From Sinomonas cellulolyticus (GTDB taxonomy: Bacteria; Actinomycetota; Actinomycetes; Actinomycetales; Micrococcaceae), in the NCBI RefSeq assembly GCF_014656475.1, contig NZ_BNCM01000004.1, positions 62,001 through 126,000 of the forward strand: a DNA stretch of 64,000 bases, written 5' to 3'. Numbering within the stretch: position 1 is the first letter of the stretch; the number at the start of each line of letters is the position of its first letter. A program made the position numbers and the translations under genes. The notes under the pieces are model-generated. The model worked only from the letters and a program-made list of their open reading frames with translations, had not been told where the DNA came from and did not search any database. Of this stretch, positions 16,604 through 24,114 are shown one piece after another.

Positions 16604-16881
16604 TGCCCGCTGTGTTCGGGGTCGAAGAGGCCCGCCTTCCCCGCAGTCCGATGGAGGCGCCGCAACAGGTCATCGTGCGCGACCCCGGCCTCGAGATCCA
16701 CGGGTATGCAGTCGCCGCCGACGGCGCATGGATCACCGTGGTCTGGATGGTCGCCTCGGGCCGGTGCCGCCAGCGCAGGGTTGCGTCCGAGGACGTGTAC
16801 CTGCCGAGCGAGGCGCATCCGTGGCGTGGCCTCGCCATGCGGCCCGAGAAGCTCCGAGAGGTCCACAGAGGCACGCCGTGA
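16603..16881 (+). CDS. Hypothetical protein between STAS and sigma genes, 92 aa
   Basis: Not recognised. A small beta-rich protein with PQQVIVRDPGLEIHGYAVAA, then ITVVWMVASGRCRQRRVASE and a basic C-terminal part. It overlaps both neighbours by one base through TGATG junctions, so it is translated with them, and a role in sigma-factor control is plausible but unproven. It has no HATPase motif (no N-, G1- or G2-box), so it is not an RsbW-type kinase. ATG 16651 is an alternative start. Confidence 0.7.
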   Translation: MPAVFGVEEARLPRSPMEAPQQVIVRDPGLEIHGYAVAADGAWITVVWMVASGRCRQRRVASEDVYLPSEAHPWRGLAMRPEKLREVHRGTP

Positions 16882-17594
16882 TGCCCCGCCCCCTTGCGGA
16901 GGACTCCGGCCCCTCGATGACCGCCGGCAAGCTCGTCATCGAGTACCTCGGACTCGCGGACGCCCTCGCGAGGCGGTACCGCTCGTCGCGTCACGACCCC
17001 GAGGACCTGCGTCAGGTGGCCAGGCTCGGTCTGCTGAAGGCCGCCCGACGGTACCAGCAGCCGCTCGGGCACGGGTTCGCGCAGTACGCTGTGCCCACAA
17101 TCACGGGCGAACTCAAGCGCTACATCAGGGACCAGTCGTGGGTGGTGCGGCCGCCACGGTCCCTCCAGGAACTCCGGATGCGTCTCAATGCCCTCCGCCA
17201 GCAGCTCGCCCAGGAACTCGGGCATGAGCCTACGGCGGCCGAGCTGGCGCCCGCGGCCGGGGTGACCGCCAGTGAGGTCCTCGAGGCTGAGGCAACGGCG
17301 TCTTCCATGGTGGGCCGACCCCTCGACGGCGGCGAGGCGGATGAGTCCGACCGGCGTCCTGTCGGCGAGCGGCTCGGACGGGATGACCCGGGCTTCGAGC
17401 AGGTCGACGACGCGTGCTCGCTTGCCGGGGCGCTCGCCGGGATCACCGAGGCCGAGAGGCTGCTGCTCCGTCTGCGGTTCGCGGAGGAGATGACCCAGGA
17501 GCAGATCGCGCGTGAGCTCGGGGTCAGCCAGATGCAGGTCTCGCGGCTGCTGCGCCGGCTGATCACCCGGCTCCGCGAGCGGATGCGCGCGTGA
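16881..17594 (+). CDS. SigB/SigF-family RNA polymerase sigma factor
   Basis: A 237-residue group 3 sigma factor (stress/sporulation family). Region 2 has EYLGLADALARRYRSSRHDP, DLRQVARLGLLKAARRYQ and FAQYAVPTITGELKRYIRD. Region 3 runs RPPRSLQELRMRLNALRQQL to VTASEVLEAEA. Region 4 has LLLRLRFAEEMTQEQIAREL and the recognition helix GVSQMQVSRLLRRL. The start is ATG 16881, overlapping the previous stop as TGATG; the frame is open further upstream. No anti-sigma kinase gene is adjacent. Confidence 0.93.
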   Translation: MPRPLAEDSGPSMTAGKLVIEYLGLADALARRYRSSRHDPEDLRQVARLGLLKAARRYQQPLGHGFAQYAVPTITGELKRYIRDQSWVVRPPRSLQELRMRLNALRQQLAQELGHEPTAAELAPAAGVTASEVLEAEATASSMVGRPLDGGEADESDRRPVGERLGRDDPGFEQVDDACSLAGALAGITEAERLLLRLRFAEEMTQEQIARELGVSQMQVSRLLRRLITRLRERMRA

Positions 17595-17601
17595 GTGCCG
17601 C

Positions 17602-17661
17602 GGCTGGGATCGTCGGGCAGAGGCTGGGATCGTCGGGCAGAGGCTGGGATCGTCGGGCAGA
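17602..17661. repeat. Three exact tandem 20-bp repeats upstream of acpS
   Basis: The unit GGCTGGGATCGTCGGGCAGA occurs three times without mismatch at 17602, 17622 and 17642, followed by GGCTG. The array begins seven bases after the sigma stop and ends 15 bases before the presumed acpS -10 box at 17676. Confidence 0.9.
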
Positions 17662-17687
17662 GGCTGCGGCCCAGATAGAGTGTCGCC

Positions 17688-18038
17688 ATGGCTATCATCG
17701 GCATCGGCGTGGACGTCGTGGACATTGACCGGTTCGAGCGTCAGCTGGAGCGCACGCCGGGGCTGCGCGACCGGCTGTTCGTCCCCGCGGAGCGAGAGCT
17801 CCACGTCCGCTCCCTCGCCGCTCGCTTCGCCGCCAAGGAGGCGGTGGCGAAGGTGCTCGGCGCTCCGGCCGGCATGAACTGGCAGGACTGCTGGATCGGC
17901 CTCGGCTCGCTGGGTCCCGAAATCCAGGTCAAGGGCACTGTGCTCGCCGTGGCCCGGGACCGCGGGGTGAAGGCGTGGCACCTGAGCATGAGCCACGACG
18001 GCGGCATTGCCACCGCCATGGTGGTAGCGGAAGGCTGA
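17688..18038 (+). CDS. acpS: Holo-[acyl-carrier-protein] synthase AcpS
   Basis: It transfers 4'-phosphopantetheine from CoA to the acyl carrier protein (or the ACP domain of FAS I). The 116 residues match the trimeric AcpS type. The N-terminal [17 protein letters not shown] carries the Mg-binding Asp9, and the second motif [14 protein letters not shown] is intact. TAGAGT at 17676-17681, six bases before ATG, suggests a leaderless transcript just after the tandem repeats. The acpS-nnr neighbourhood is conserved in related actinobacteria. Confidence 0.95.
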   Translation: MAIIGIGVDVVDIDRFERQLERTPGLRDRLFVPAERELHVRSLAARFAAKEAVAKVLGAPAGMNWQDCWIGLGSLGPEIQVKGTVLAVARDRGVKAWHLSMSHDGGIATAMVVAEG

Positions 18039-18082
18039 ACTCGCGACGGCCAGGGCCCCAGCGGGCGCCGAGCGGACGTCGG

Positions 18083-18505
18083 TCAGACGGGGAGCTCGGC
18101 GGAATGCTTGGGGGCGCGGCGGGGAAGGGCCGGTTCGGGCTCGGCTGTGGCCTGGACGGCGAGGGCGCGAAGGGCTTCGAGGTCTGTCGGGGGCGTGTCC
18201 TGCGCTGCCGTGGCGCGGGCGGCGGTTGCCGCCTCCACCAGGGGCGCGTGGGCCGCGGCGATCCGGTGTGCGTGGGCTTTCACGGACGGCGAGGGAAGGG
18301 TGTCCACGTGCCGCGCGGAACCCACGACGGTGATTCCGAAGACGAGCCCGAAGATGCCGACGGCGGTCCACACGAGTACTGACGCGTCCAGTGTGCCCCC
18401 GGAGCCCACGAGCGCGACCACCACGAATGCCGCGGTCACTAGCGCGGCTGGTACCCAACGAGCTTTCACTTTGCCCCCAAAGCGGTCCTGAGCCTGTGCC
18501 CCCAT
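18083..18505 (-). CDS. Small membrane protein, two predicted TM helices
   Basis: 140 residues with TM helices at about 16-35 and 44-66, then a soluble Ala-rich C-terminal tail (helical, with LEALRALAVQATAE). No motif was recognised. ATG 18505 is chosen because the upstream extension is low-complexity. It sits between acpS and nnr on the opposite strand. It could be a small envelope or holin-like protein, but there is no evidence for either. Confidence 0.55.
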   Translation of the reverse strand: MGAQAQDRFGGKVKARWVPAALVTAAFVVVALVGSGGTLDASVLVWTAVGIFGLVFGITVVGSARHVDTLPSPSVKAHAHRIAAAHAPLVEAATAARATAAQDTPPTDLEALRALAVQATAEPEPALPRRAPKHSAELPV

Positions 18506-18657
18506 GGAACAGGCGGCTGTGCTGCGGAAACTCCGGGCGAACGGTGATAGTGGCAGCTTCGCCAGTTTATCCGCACAGGCGTGCAGGAAAAGGCCGATTC
18601 GGCACTTCACACGATCTGTAGGGTCCGTGACTTCCACAGATCGGTAGACTCCGGCAC

Positions 18658-20184
18658 ATGGTCTCCGCGTACACCGGCTCCCAGGTCCGCGCGGCCGAGA
18701 GGCCGCTCCTCGACCGCGGCGAGGGTGCTGCCCTCATGGCCCGCGCCGCGCACGGTCTCGCCCTCGCCGTACTGCGCGAGCTCGAGCGCACGGGCGCCGT
18801 GTACGGAAGGCGCGTGGCCGGCGTCGTGGGCAAGGGCAACAACGGCGGCGACGCTCTCTTCGCGCTTGCGGAGATCGCGCGGCGGGGCGTGCGCACGACG
18901 GCGGTGCTCACCGGCGGTACCGCCCATCCGGACGGGCTCGCGGCGTTCACCGCTGCGGGGGGCCGCGTCACCGAGGAGCTTGAGCCGGCGGATGTGGTGA
19001 TCGACGCCGTGCTCGGCACCGGGTTCGCCGGGGAGTTCCGGCCGCCCCTCCCTCGCCCCGCGGCCACTGTGGTGGCCTGCGACCTCCCCTCGGGAGTCGA
19101 CGCGGACACTGGCACCGCGGGCGCGGCCGTGTGGCGAGCGGATGTGACGGTGACCTTCGGTGCACTCAAGACGGGGCTGCTCGTGGGCCGCGGACGCGAG
19201 CTTTCCGGCACGGTTGAGGTGGTGGACATCGGCCTCGGCCCACACCTCCCCGAGCCGGATGTGCGCTCCCTCGATGACGCCGCCGCCGCCGCGCTGCTGC
19301 CGAGGCCCCGCGATGACTGGCAGAAGTACTCGCGGGGCGTCCTGGGCCTCGTTGCCGGCTCGCCCGACTTCCCGGGTGCCGCCGTCCTCTCTGCCGCGGG
19401 GGCGTTGGCCACAGGGGTGGGGATGGTCCGGATCGTGGCGCCCGATGAGGTGCGGAACCTCGTGCTCGCGGCGCACCCTGAGGTGGTCGGCTCCCTGGAG
19501 CCGCGAGGCCGTGTGCAGGCATGGGCGGTTGGGCCCGGAATCGCGGACGACGGCGGCCAGCGGCGCGCGCTCGGAGTGGCCCTCGGGTCCGGGCTCCCCA
19601 CGGTGGTGGATGCCTCGGGGCTCGAGGCGCTGGGTGAATTCCTCGCGGCGGACCCCCGCTCGCGGGGTTCGGCCGCGGAGCCCCGGCTCGGTGAGGTCCT
19701 GGCCCGGATCGCCGAGGAGGGAACGGTGGCGGGGGAGCACCTCGTGCTCACGCCCCACGCCGGCGAGCTCGAGTCGCTGCTCGCCAACTTCAACTCTGCC
19801 TCGGACGCGCCGAGCCGGGACTCGATCGAGTCCCAACCGCTGCATTGGGCTCGCGAAGCCGCGCGCCGGATCGGCGTGACGGTCCTGCTCAAGGGGCCTG
19901 CGACGGTCTGCGCTGCCCCGGACGGCACGGCGTACGTGCAGGGCTCCGGGCATCCCTATCTGGCCACCGCGGGCAGCGGCGACACGCTCACCGGGATCCT
20001 CGGAGCGCTCCTCGCCACGGGAACTCACGCGGGTGGCCACGGGAGCGCGCGGCCGGTGGAGCTCGCGGCGCTCGCCGCATGCATCCATCAGCGGGCGGGC
20101 CGGCTGGCGGCCAAAGGTGGACCGTACGGTGCGGGGGAGTTGGCGCAGGCGGTGCGGGAGGCGGTGGCCCTCTTCGCCGCCTAG
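18658..20184 (+). CDS. nnr: Bifunctional NAD(P)H-hydrate epimerase / ADP-dependent dehydratase Nnr
   Basis: It repairs hydrated NADH/NADPH in two steps. The 508 residues carry the YjeF_N epimerase domain first (about 1-210; GKGNNGGDALFALAE and DLPSGVDADTG). The ribokinase-like dehydratase follows (about 220-505; LTPHAGELESLL and TAGSGDTLTGILGALL). The fusion is the usual bacterial arrangement. TAGACT at 18645-18650, seven bases before ATG 18658, fits a leaderless promoter. Confidence 0.95.
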   Translation: MVSAYTGSQVRAAERPLLDRGEGAALMARAAHGLALAVLRELERTGAVYGRRVAGVVGKGNNGGDALFALAEIARRGVRTTAVLTGGTAHPDGLAAFTAAGGRVTEELEPADVVIDAVLGTGFAGEFRPPLPRPAATVVACDLPSGVDADTGTAGAAVWRADVTVTFGALKTGLLVGRGRELSGTVEVVDIGLGPHLPEPDVRSLDDAAAAALLPRPRDDWQKYSRGVLGLVAGSPDFPGAAVLSAAGALATGVGMVRIVAPDEVRNLVLAAHPEVVGSLEPRGRVQAWAVGPGIADDGGQRRALGVALGSGLPTVVDASGLEALGEFLAADPRSRGSAAEPRLGEVLARIAEEGTVAGEHLVLTPHAGELESLLANFNSASDAPSRDSIESQPLHWAREAARRIGVTVLLKGPATVCAAPDGTAYVQGSGHPYLATAGSGDTLTGILGALLATGTHAGGHGSARPVELAALAACIHQRAGRLAAKGGPYGAGELAQAVREAVALFAA

Positions 20185-20192
20185 GAACGCAA

Positions 20193-20224
20193 GAGGGCCA
20201 GCCACCGCATGGTGGCCGGCCCTC
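20193..20224. terminator. Bidirectional hairpin between nnr and the secreted-protein gene
   Basis: GAGGGCC-A-GCCACC (20193-20206) pairs with GGTGGC-C-GGCCCTC (20211-20224) with one internal mismatch and a GCAT loop. It sits between two convergent genes, 9 and 14 bases from their stops. Confidence 0.65.
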
Positions 20225-20237
20225 CCTCGTACGCTGA

Positions 20238-20759
20238 TCAGGCGTTCATGTTCGCCGAGTTGGCGAAGCCGTTCTGGTCGGCGACTGCGGTCAGCTGGCT
20301 GCCGGTCGGCATCGAAATGGTGCCCTTGGGGAAGACGATGTCCAGGTAGGACTGCTTCAGGCGCTCCACATGGACGGTGATCGTGGCGACGGTCGCGCTG
20401 GAGAAGACAATCGTGTAGCTGCCGTCCGGCGCGTTGTAGGTGTACGGAAAGGTGCCCGTCGGAGAAACGAAGGTGGCACCCTTGCTCGCCGTTACGGTGA
20501 ACGTCTGGCCCGGCTCAAGCCCCTTGTTGTTGCTGAAGACCTGGATCTCCAGCACATTGTCCCCGTTCTTATTGAAGAGCCCGGTTCCGGTGTCGTACGG
20601 CTGCGGCGGGTTCCACGCGAGTCGGTTGGCGTTGCCGCCGCCGCCCGACGCTGCTGCCATAGGGGCAGCAGCAGCGGCTGCGATGACGGGTGCGGACCAC
20701 GCGGCGACCTTGGTGACGGCGCGGCGGGACGGCATGTTCGTGGTTCGAGTCTCGGTCAC
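20238..20759 (-). CDS. Tat-type secreted protein of unknown function
   Basis: A 173-residue exported protein. The N-terminus has a twin-arginine motif SRRAVTK followed by an Ala-rich hydrophobic stretch and a likely cleavage after AAA near residue 38. The mature part is beta-rich with FTVTASKGATFVSP and TITVHVERLKQSYL, resembling an Ig-like or fibre-type surface domain. GTG 20759 is preferred because AAGGA lies seven bases upstream; ATG 20735 inside the signal is an alternative. That SD is buried in a perfect 12-bp hairpin. No Cys is visible in the mature part, and no LPxTG motif follows. Confidence 0.75.
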   Translation of the reverse strand: MTETRTTNMPSRRAVTKVAAWSAPVIAAAAAAPMAAASGGGGNANRLAWNPPQPYDTGTGLFNKNGDNVLEIQVFSNNKGLEPGQTFTVTASKGATFVSPTGTFPYTYNAPDGSYTIVFSSATVATITVHVERLKQSYLDIVFPKGTISMPTGSQLTAVADQNGFANSANMNA

Positions 20760-20765
20760 GAGTAT

Positions 20766-20806
20766 GTCCTTTCCAGATGCGAATCGGTTCAGGGTCTGGA
20801 AAGGAC
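20766..20806 (-). promoter_or_regulatory. Perfect hairpin sequestering the SD of the secreted-protein gene
   Basis: In the minus-strand mRNA, GTCCTTTCCAGA (plus 20806-20795) pairs without mismatch with TCTGGAAAGGAC (20777-20766) across a 17-base loop. The second arm contains the SD GGAAAGGA, and the GTG start is six bases beyond it. A further TTCCAGA just upstream (20808-20814) could pair with the same arm, allowing alternative folds. This layout is typical of translational control such as an RNA thermometer or protein-bound leader; the function is inferred. Confidence 0.7.
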
Positions 20807-20989
20807 TCTGGAAGCTCCCCCACACCTCGCCCTAACCGCTGGCTGACGCGGGCGGTTGCCTGCGCGCAGTCGACGTTCAAGTCAAGCTTTCGGGTTCACC
20901 TTATAGGGTGTGATGGAAACCGCCAAATGTTCCGCGCCACATGTTCGTCACGCATCGTTGCCTTCCATGAGGGGAGGCGTGGGATGGCA

Positions 20990-21358
20990 TCAGCTGGGGC
21001 CGTCGACGCCCTCGTCGTCGATGCGGATCTGCCTCCCCTCGGAGTCGAAGAGGGGCTTCGCCGGGCCCTTGCGGCCGGTCTCCTGCTCCCAGATTCCAAG
21101 CTGCCGGGTGAGTGCGGCGGCGAGCTCGAAGACCTGCTCCGGGGGGATGCGGATCCGGCTCACCACCCGTCCGGGGATGAGCTCTGCGGGACTGCCGTCC
21201 GGGCCCTCTCCCGGTTGGGCCGGCTGGGTGAGCGCCACGAAATCGAGCACGAACACATTGGGCGTATGCCACAGGTTCGCGAAGTCGGCGAAGCGCCCCT
21301 CGACGTTCTCGGGCGGCAGGTCGATCTGGAAGACCTTAGGCAGGTCGGGCTCGGTCAT
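20990..21358 (-). CDS. DUF3467 family protein
   Basis: A 122-residue cytosolic protein. The pattern PENVEGRFADFANLWHTPNVFVLDF, quoted here in parts (GRFADFANLWHTPN; FVLDFVAL), then VVSRIRIPPEQVFELAAAL, matches the DUF3467 family as I know it. The molecular function of that family is not established. It is preceded on its strand by the FAD monooxygenase gene with 25 bases between, so the two may be cotranscribed. Confidence 0.8.
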   Translation of the reverse strand: MTEPDLPKVFQIDLPPENVEGRFADFANLWHTPNVFVLDFVALTQPAQPGEGPDGSPAELIPGRVVSRIRIPPEQVFELAAALTRQLGIWEQETGRKGPAKPLFDSEGRQIRIDDEGVDGPS

Positions 21359-21383
21359 GAGCCCATCATTGCCGCTACGCGCG

Positions 21384-22433
21384 CTATCGCGAAGGACTGA
21401 CGGGGGACCGTCGCCAAGCGGCGAGTTTCCCGGCCGCGGTCACGAGGCCGTCGCGGAGCCACGGGTGCCGCTGCTGGTTGGAGAGGCGGTTCATGAGGCG
21501 GGATCCGGCCACGGCGCGCTGGGATGGGCGACGGCGCGCGGCGTCGTACCGCTGCAGGCCTTCCGCAGCGTCCTGGGCGGCGAGGAGTGCGTCGGCGAGT
21601 GCGAGCCCATCGACGAGCGCCTCGCAGCCGCCTCGGCCCAAGTGCGGCGCCATCGCGTGGGCGGCGTCGCCCACGAGCACGAGGTTCCCGGAGACGTAGC
21701 TCGCGAGCCGGGGCAGGTCCTCGATGCGCCGACGGTCGATCGCCCCGGGCGTGAGCGACTCCAGGACCTCCTGCACTCCCGGGTGCCAGTCCCGATAGAG
21801 CGCGCGCAGCACTGCGAGCGGGTCATCGTCGCGGCTTCCGGCGAGTTCACTGCGGACCCCGGCATACCAGTTGGAACCGCCGCCGGGGAACGGGGCGCGG
21901 CCGAAGATGAGGCCGCGTCCCCACGTTTCTGACTGACCCGCCGACGGGATGGGCGCCACGCCCCGGAAGGCCACCACGCCGGCGTCCCTGAGGCGCGCAC
22001 CCGGGAAGGACGCTGCGCGCAGTGCCGAGTGCACGCCGTCGGCCGCCACAACAACGTCCGCGGAGGGAAGATCCGCTGGTGAGGGGACCGGAGCATCCCA
22101 GTGGACCGTGCCGTACGGGATGCCGGCCAGGAGCGTTTCGAGGAGGTCCATCCTGCCCACGCCGATGCTTCCCTCGGGAAGCGTGAGGCTGGCGAGGACG
22201 CGGCCGTCGGGTCGGAGGAGCTCACCCGAGGTGATGCTGACGGTCGGCAGTGCGGTTGCGCCGAGCCTCGCGAGCGCGGCGTGCGCCGTTGGCCAGACTC
22301 CCAGGAGTGTCCCGGCCGTGGACAGCGCGGCGTTGCGCTCCCGGACTTCGACCTCCCAGCCTCCCGCCAGGAGCGCGCGGGCTGCGGCCAAGCCAGAAAT
22401 CCCGGCGCCGACGATGACTGCTGTGCCCTTCAT
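21384..22433 (-). CDS. FAD-dependent monooxygenase (PHBH-fold group A flavoprotein)
   Basis: A 349-residue NAD(P)H-dependent flavin hydroxylase of the UbiH/PHBH type. The N-terminal Rossmann motif is VIVGAGISGLAAARALLAGG. The internal DG motif is VVAADGVHSALR, and the second FAD motif is GDAAHAMAPHLGRGG. The substrate is unknown, probably a small aromatic or an antibiotic-like compound. It is divergent from a tetR gene, with phased operator half-sites between them, a typical arrangement for a substrate-induced detoxification gene. TACCGT at 22440-22445, six bases before ATG 22433, looks like a leaderless -10. Confidence 0.9.
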   Translation of the reverse strand: MKGTAVIVGAGISGLAAARALLAGGWEVEVRERNAALSTAGTLLGVWPTAHAALARLGATALPTVSITSGELLRPDGRVLASLTLPEGSIGVGRMDLLETLLAGIPYGTVHWDAPVPSPADLPSADVVVAADGVHSALRAASFPGARLRDAGVVAFRGVAPIPSAGQSETWGRGLIFGRAPFPGGGSNWYAGVRSELAGSRDDDPLAVLRALYRDWHPGVQEVLESLTPGAIDRRRIEDLPRLASYVSGNLVLVGDAAHAMAPHLGRGGCEALVDGLALADALLAAQDAAEGLQRYDAARRRPSQRAVAGSRLMNRLSNQQRHPWLRDGLVTAAGKLAAWRRSPVSPSR

Positions 22434-22439
22434 GTGGCC

Positions 22440-22481
22440 ACGGTACTATTTTTGTAGTGTCCTGCCACTACTTCTATAGTG
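22440..22481. promoter_or_regulatory. Divergent -10 boxes with four phased operator half-sites
   Basis: Half-sites TACTA (22444), TAGTG (22455), CACTA (22466) and TAGTG (22477) recur every 11 bases in alternating orientation; only the first deviates by one base. They form the perfect inverted repeats GTAGTG-N6-CACTAC (22454-22471) and CCACTA-N6-TAGTGG (22465-22482). The array overlaps the putative -10 TACCGT (minus, 22440-22445) and TATAGT (plus, 22475-22480), so binding would block both genes. Confidence 0.7.
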
Positions 22482-22487
22482 GTGGCT

Positions 22488-23045
22488 GTGTCGACGCGGG
22501 AGAAGGTGCTTGAGGCAGCGGTCGGGCTGCTCGGGACGCAGGGGCTGAGGTCACTCACGCACGCCCGGGTGGATGAAGCCGCGGCGGTGCCCAAAGGGTC
22601 TGCGTCGAACTACTTCCGCACGCGCGCGGCGCTCGTAGGCGGCGTCGTCGAGTGGATCGTGGAGCAGGAGATCGGCGGCCAAGGCGAGCCCGGTGCGCTG
22701 CCGGACACCGTTGACGGGTTCGCTGGTCTCCTCGCCGGTATGGTCGATCAGCTCACCGGGCCCTTCCGCGTCCGCACGACCGCGCGGTACGTGCTGTTCC
22801 TCGAGGGCGCGCACGACGACGACGTGCAGGGTCCGCTGCTGGCGGGACGTGCCCGGTTCCGGGCGCTCGCCGAAGCTGGGATGGCGGCTTTGGGTGCGGC
22901 CGACCCGGCCGTCGCAGCAACTGCGGTCATGGCGGTGTGCGAGGGGCTGATCATGCACCGGATCGCTGTGGACCCGGGTGCGGAGGTCCACAGGGCTATC
23001 GACGGGGTGGTGCGGGCGTTCGCGGGTATCAGCCCGCCGAGGTGA
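22488..23045 (+). CDS. TetR-family transcriptional regulator
   Basis: A 185-residue repressor. The N-terminal HTH runs TREKVLEAAVGLLGTQGLRS, LTHARVDEAAAVPKGSASNY and FRTRAALV. The C-terminal ligand domain resembles the TetR_C_6/33 type but is not diagnostic. GTG 22488 is chosen because TATAGT ends seven bases upstream, which gives a leaderless start; GTGs at 22479 and 22482 lie inside the operator. It probably represses itself and the divergent monooxygenase. Its 3' end overlaps the convergent glycosyltransferase by 17 bases. Confidence 0.9.
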   Translation: MSTREKVLEAAVGLLGTQGLRSLTHARVDEAAAVPKGSASNYFRTRAALVGGVVEWIVEQEIGGQGEPGALPDTVDGFAGLLAGMVDQLTGPFRVRTTARYVLFLEGAHDDDVQGPLLAGRARFRALAEAGMAALGAADPAVAATAVMAVCEGLIMHRIAVDPGAEVHRAIDGVVRAFAGISPPR

Positions 23046-24114
23046 TCAGGGCGCCGATCTCGGTCCACATGCGGCGGAAGTTGAAATGCTCGACGACGGC
23101 CCTCCGCGCGTTCGCGCCGACCCTCTCTCGCAGCGCTGGATCGGACTGCGCGCGTTCGATGACTCGGGCAATCCCTTCTGGATCATGAAGGGGCATCGCA
23201 AGAGCGGTCACACCGTCTTCGAAATATTGGTTCATCGCCTTGGTTGAGGTAACTGCAACGCAAGCACCACAGCCTGACGCCTCCAGCAGCACCGACTGCC
23301 CTGTGGGATAGGCCAGGTCGTGCGTCGGGACCACAACAAGGTCTGCAGCGCGCAGGTTGTCCCGATGGGCCACGATGTCCACGGGAGAATGGAGCGTGAC
23401 ATTCGCGGGGAGATTGCGAGCGATGCGGCCGGGTTGCGTGAAGATGTCGAACCGCGTCTGGGGCAGCAGCTCCGCCGCCCCGATCAGCGACTCGAAGTCC
23501 CTTCCCCGGTCGACTCCCGCCGAGAAAACCTGGAACCGACGTGCCGCCGTGGGGTCCGGAGAGTAGAACTCCGGATCGACCCCGAAATCAATGCTGTGGA
23601 TCTTGTGTGCAGGAACACCCGTCTCCGCAAAGATCTCCTGCTGATTCGTGCTGAAGACCAGGAGGCCGTCAATGCCCTCGATGTCCCGCGCAATCCGTGC
23701 GCTGTCCTGACGATTCATGCCACGGAGTTCTTCTGCCCACCAACAGGAGACGGCCCACAAGGGGCGGCCAGCGTAAGGTGCGATACCCCGACGACGGAGT
23801 CGCGCAACGAATTGCGCCCGGCGCTCGAACATGGCCAGCACCGCGTCGGCGCGCCAGGCTTCTGGCATCGCGCGGACCGCCATATCGATATCAAGCCCCG
23901 ACCGGTGCTCGATCACATCCCGTACCTTCCGATGGCCGCGGCCCTGCGCCGGAAGGACCGTCCTCAACTCGTAGCCAAGCTCGTCCAGAAGGTCCACGCG
24001 ATATGGTCCGGGCACCCGGGGTGCGCCCGCCAGACGGCGTTTGCGCGAGAGGATGCCGTTGTGGTCGAAGAGTCCGAGGATCCGAGGATCGGTCGCATCG
24101 GCTCCGGTCCTCAT
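23029..24114 (-). CDS. GT4-like glycosyltransferase
   Basis: A 361-residue GT-B enzyme predicted to act in the cytosol on lipid-linked intermediates of the surface polysaccharide. The C-terminal half has IDFGVDPEFYSP, FSAGVDRGRDFESLI and the donor-site motif LLEASGCGACVAVT. Family members use NDP-sugars with retention. ATG 24114 overlaps the galE stop as ATGA, so translation is coupled; an open frame extends further upstream. It is the last gene of the minus-strand operon glycosylphosphotransferase-galE-GT. Confidence 0.85.
   Translation of the reverse strand: MRTGADATDPRILGLFDHNGILSRKRRLAGAPRVPGPYRVDLLDELGYELRTVLPAQGRGHRKVRDVIEHRSGLDIDMAVRAMPEAWRADAVLAMFERRAQFVARLRRRGIAPYAGRPLWAVSCWWAEELRGMNRQDSARIARDIEGIDGLLVFSTNQQEIFAETGVPAHKIHSIDFGVDPEFYSPDPTAARRFQVFSAGVDRGRDFESLIGAAELLPQTRFDIFTQPGRIARNLPANVTLHSPVDIVAHRDNLRAADLVVVPTHDLAYPTGQSVLLEASGCGACVAVTSTKAMNQYFEDGVTALAMPLHDPEGIARVIERAQSDPALRERVGANARRAVVEHFNFRRMWTEIGALITSAG

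Noticed and set aside
17602..17661. Possible CRISPR array
   Set aside because: Repeats are directly adjacent with no spacers and no cas genes in the window.
16368..18458. 696-codon minus-strand frame across the sigma operon and acpS
   Set aside because: It crosses STAS, sigma and acpS genes with clear family motifs; its repeats come only from the 20-bp tandem array.
20897..20910. Near-palindrome CACCTTATAGGGTG upstream of the secreted-protein gene
   Set aside because: One mismatch per half and no clear promoter relation; too weak to call an operator.
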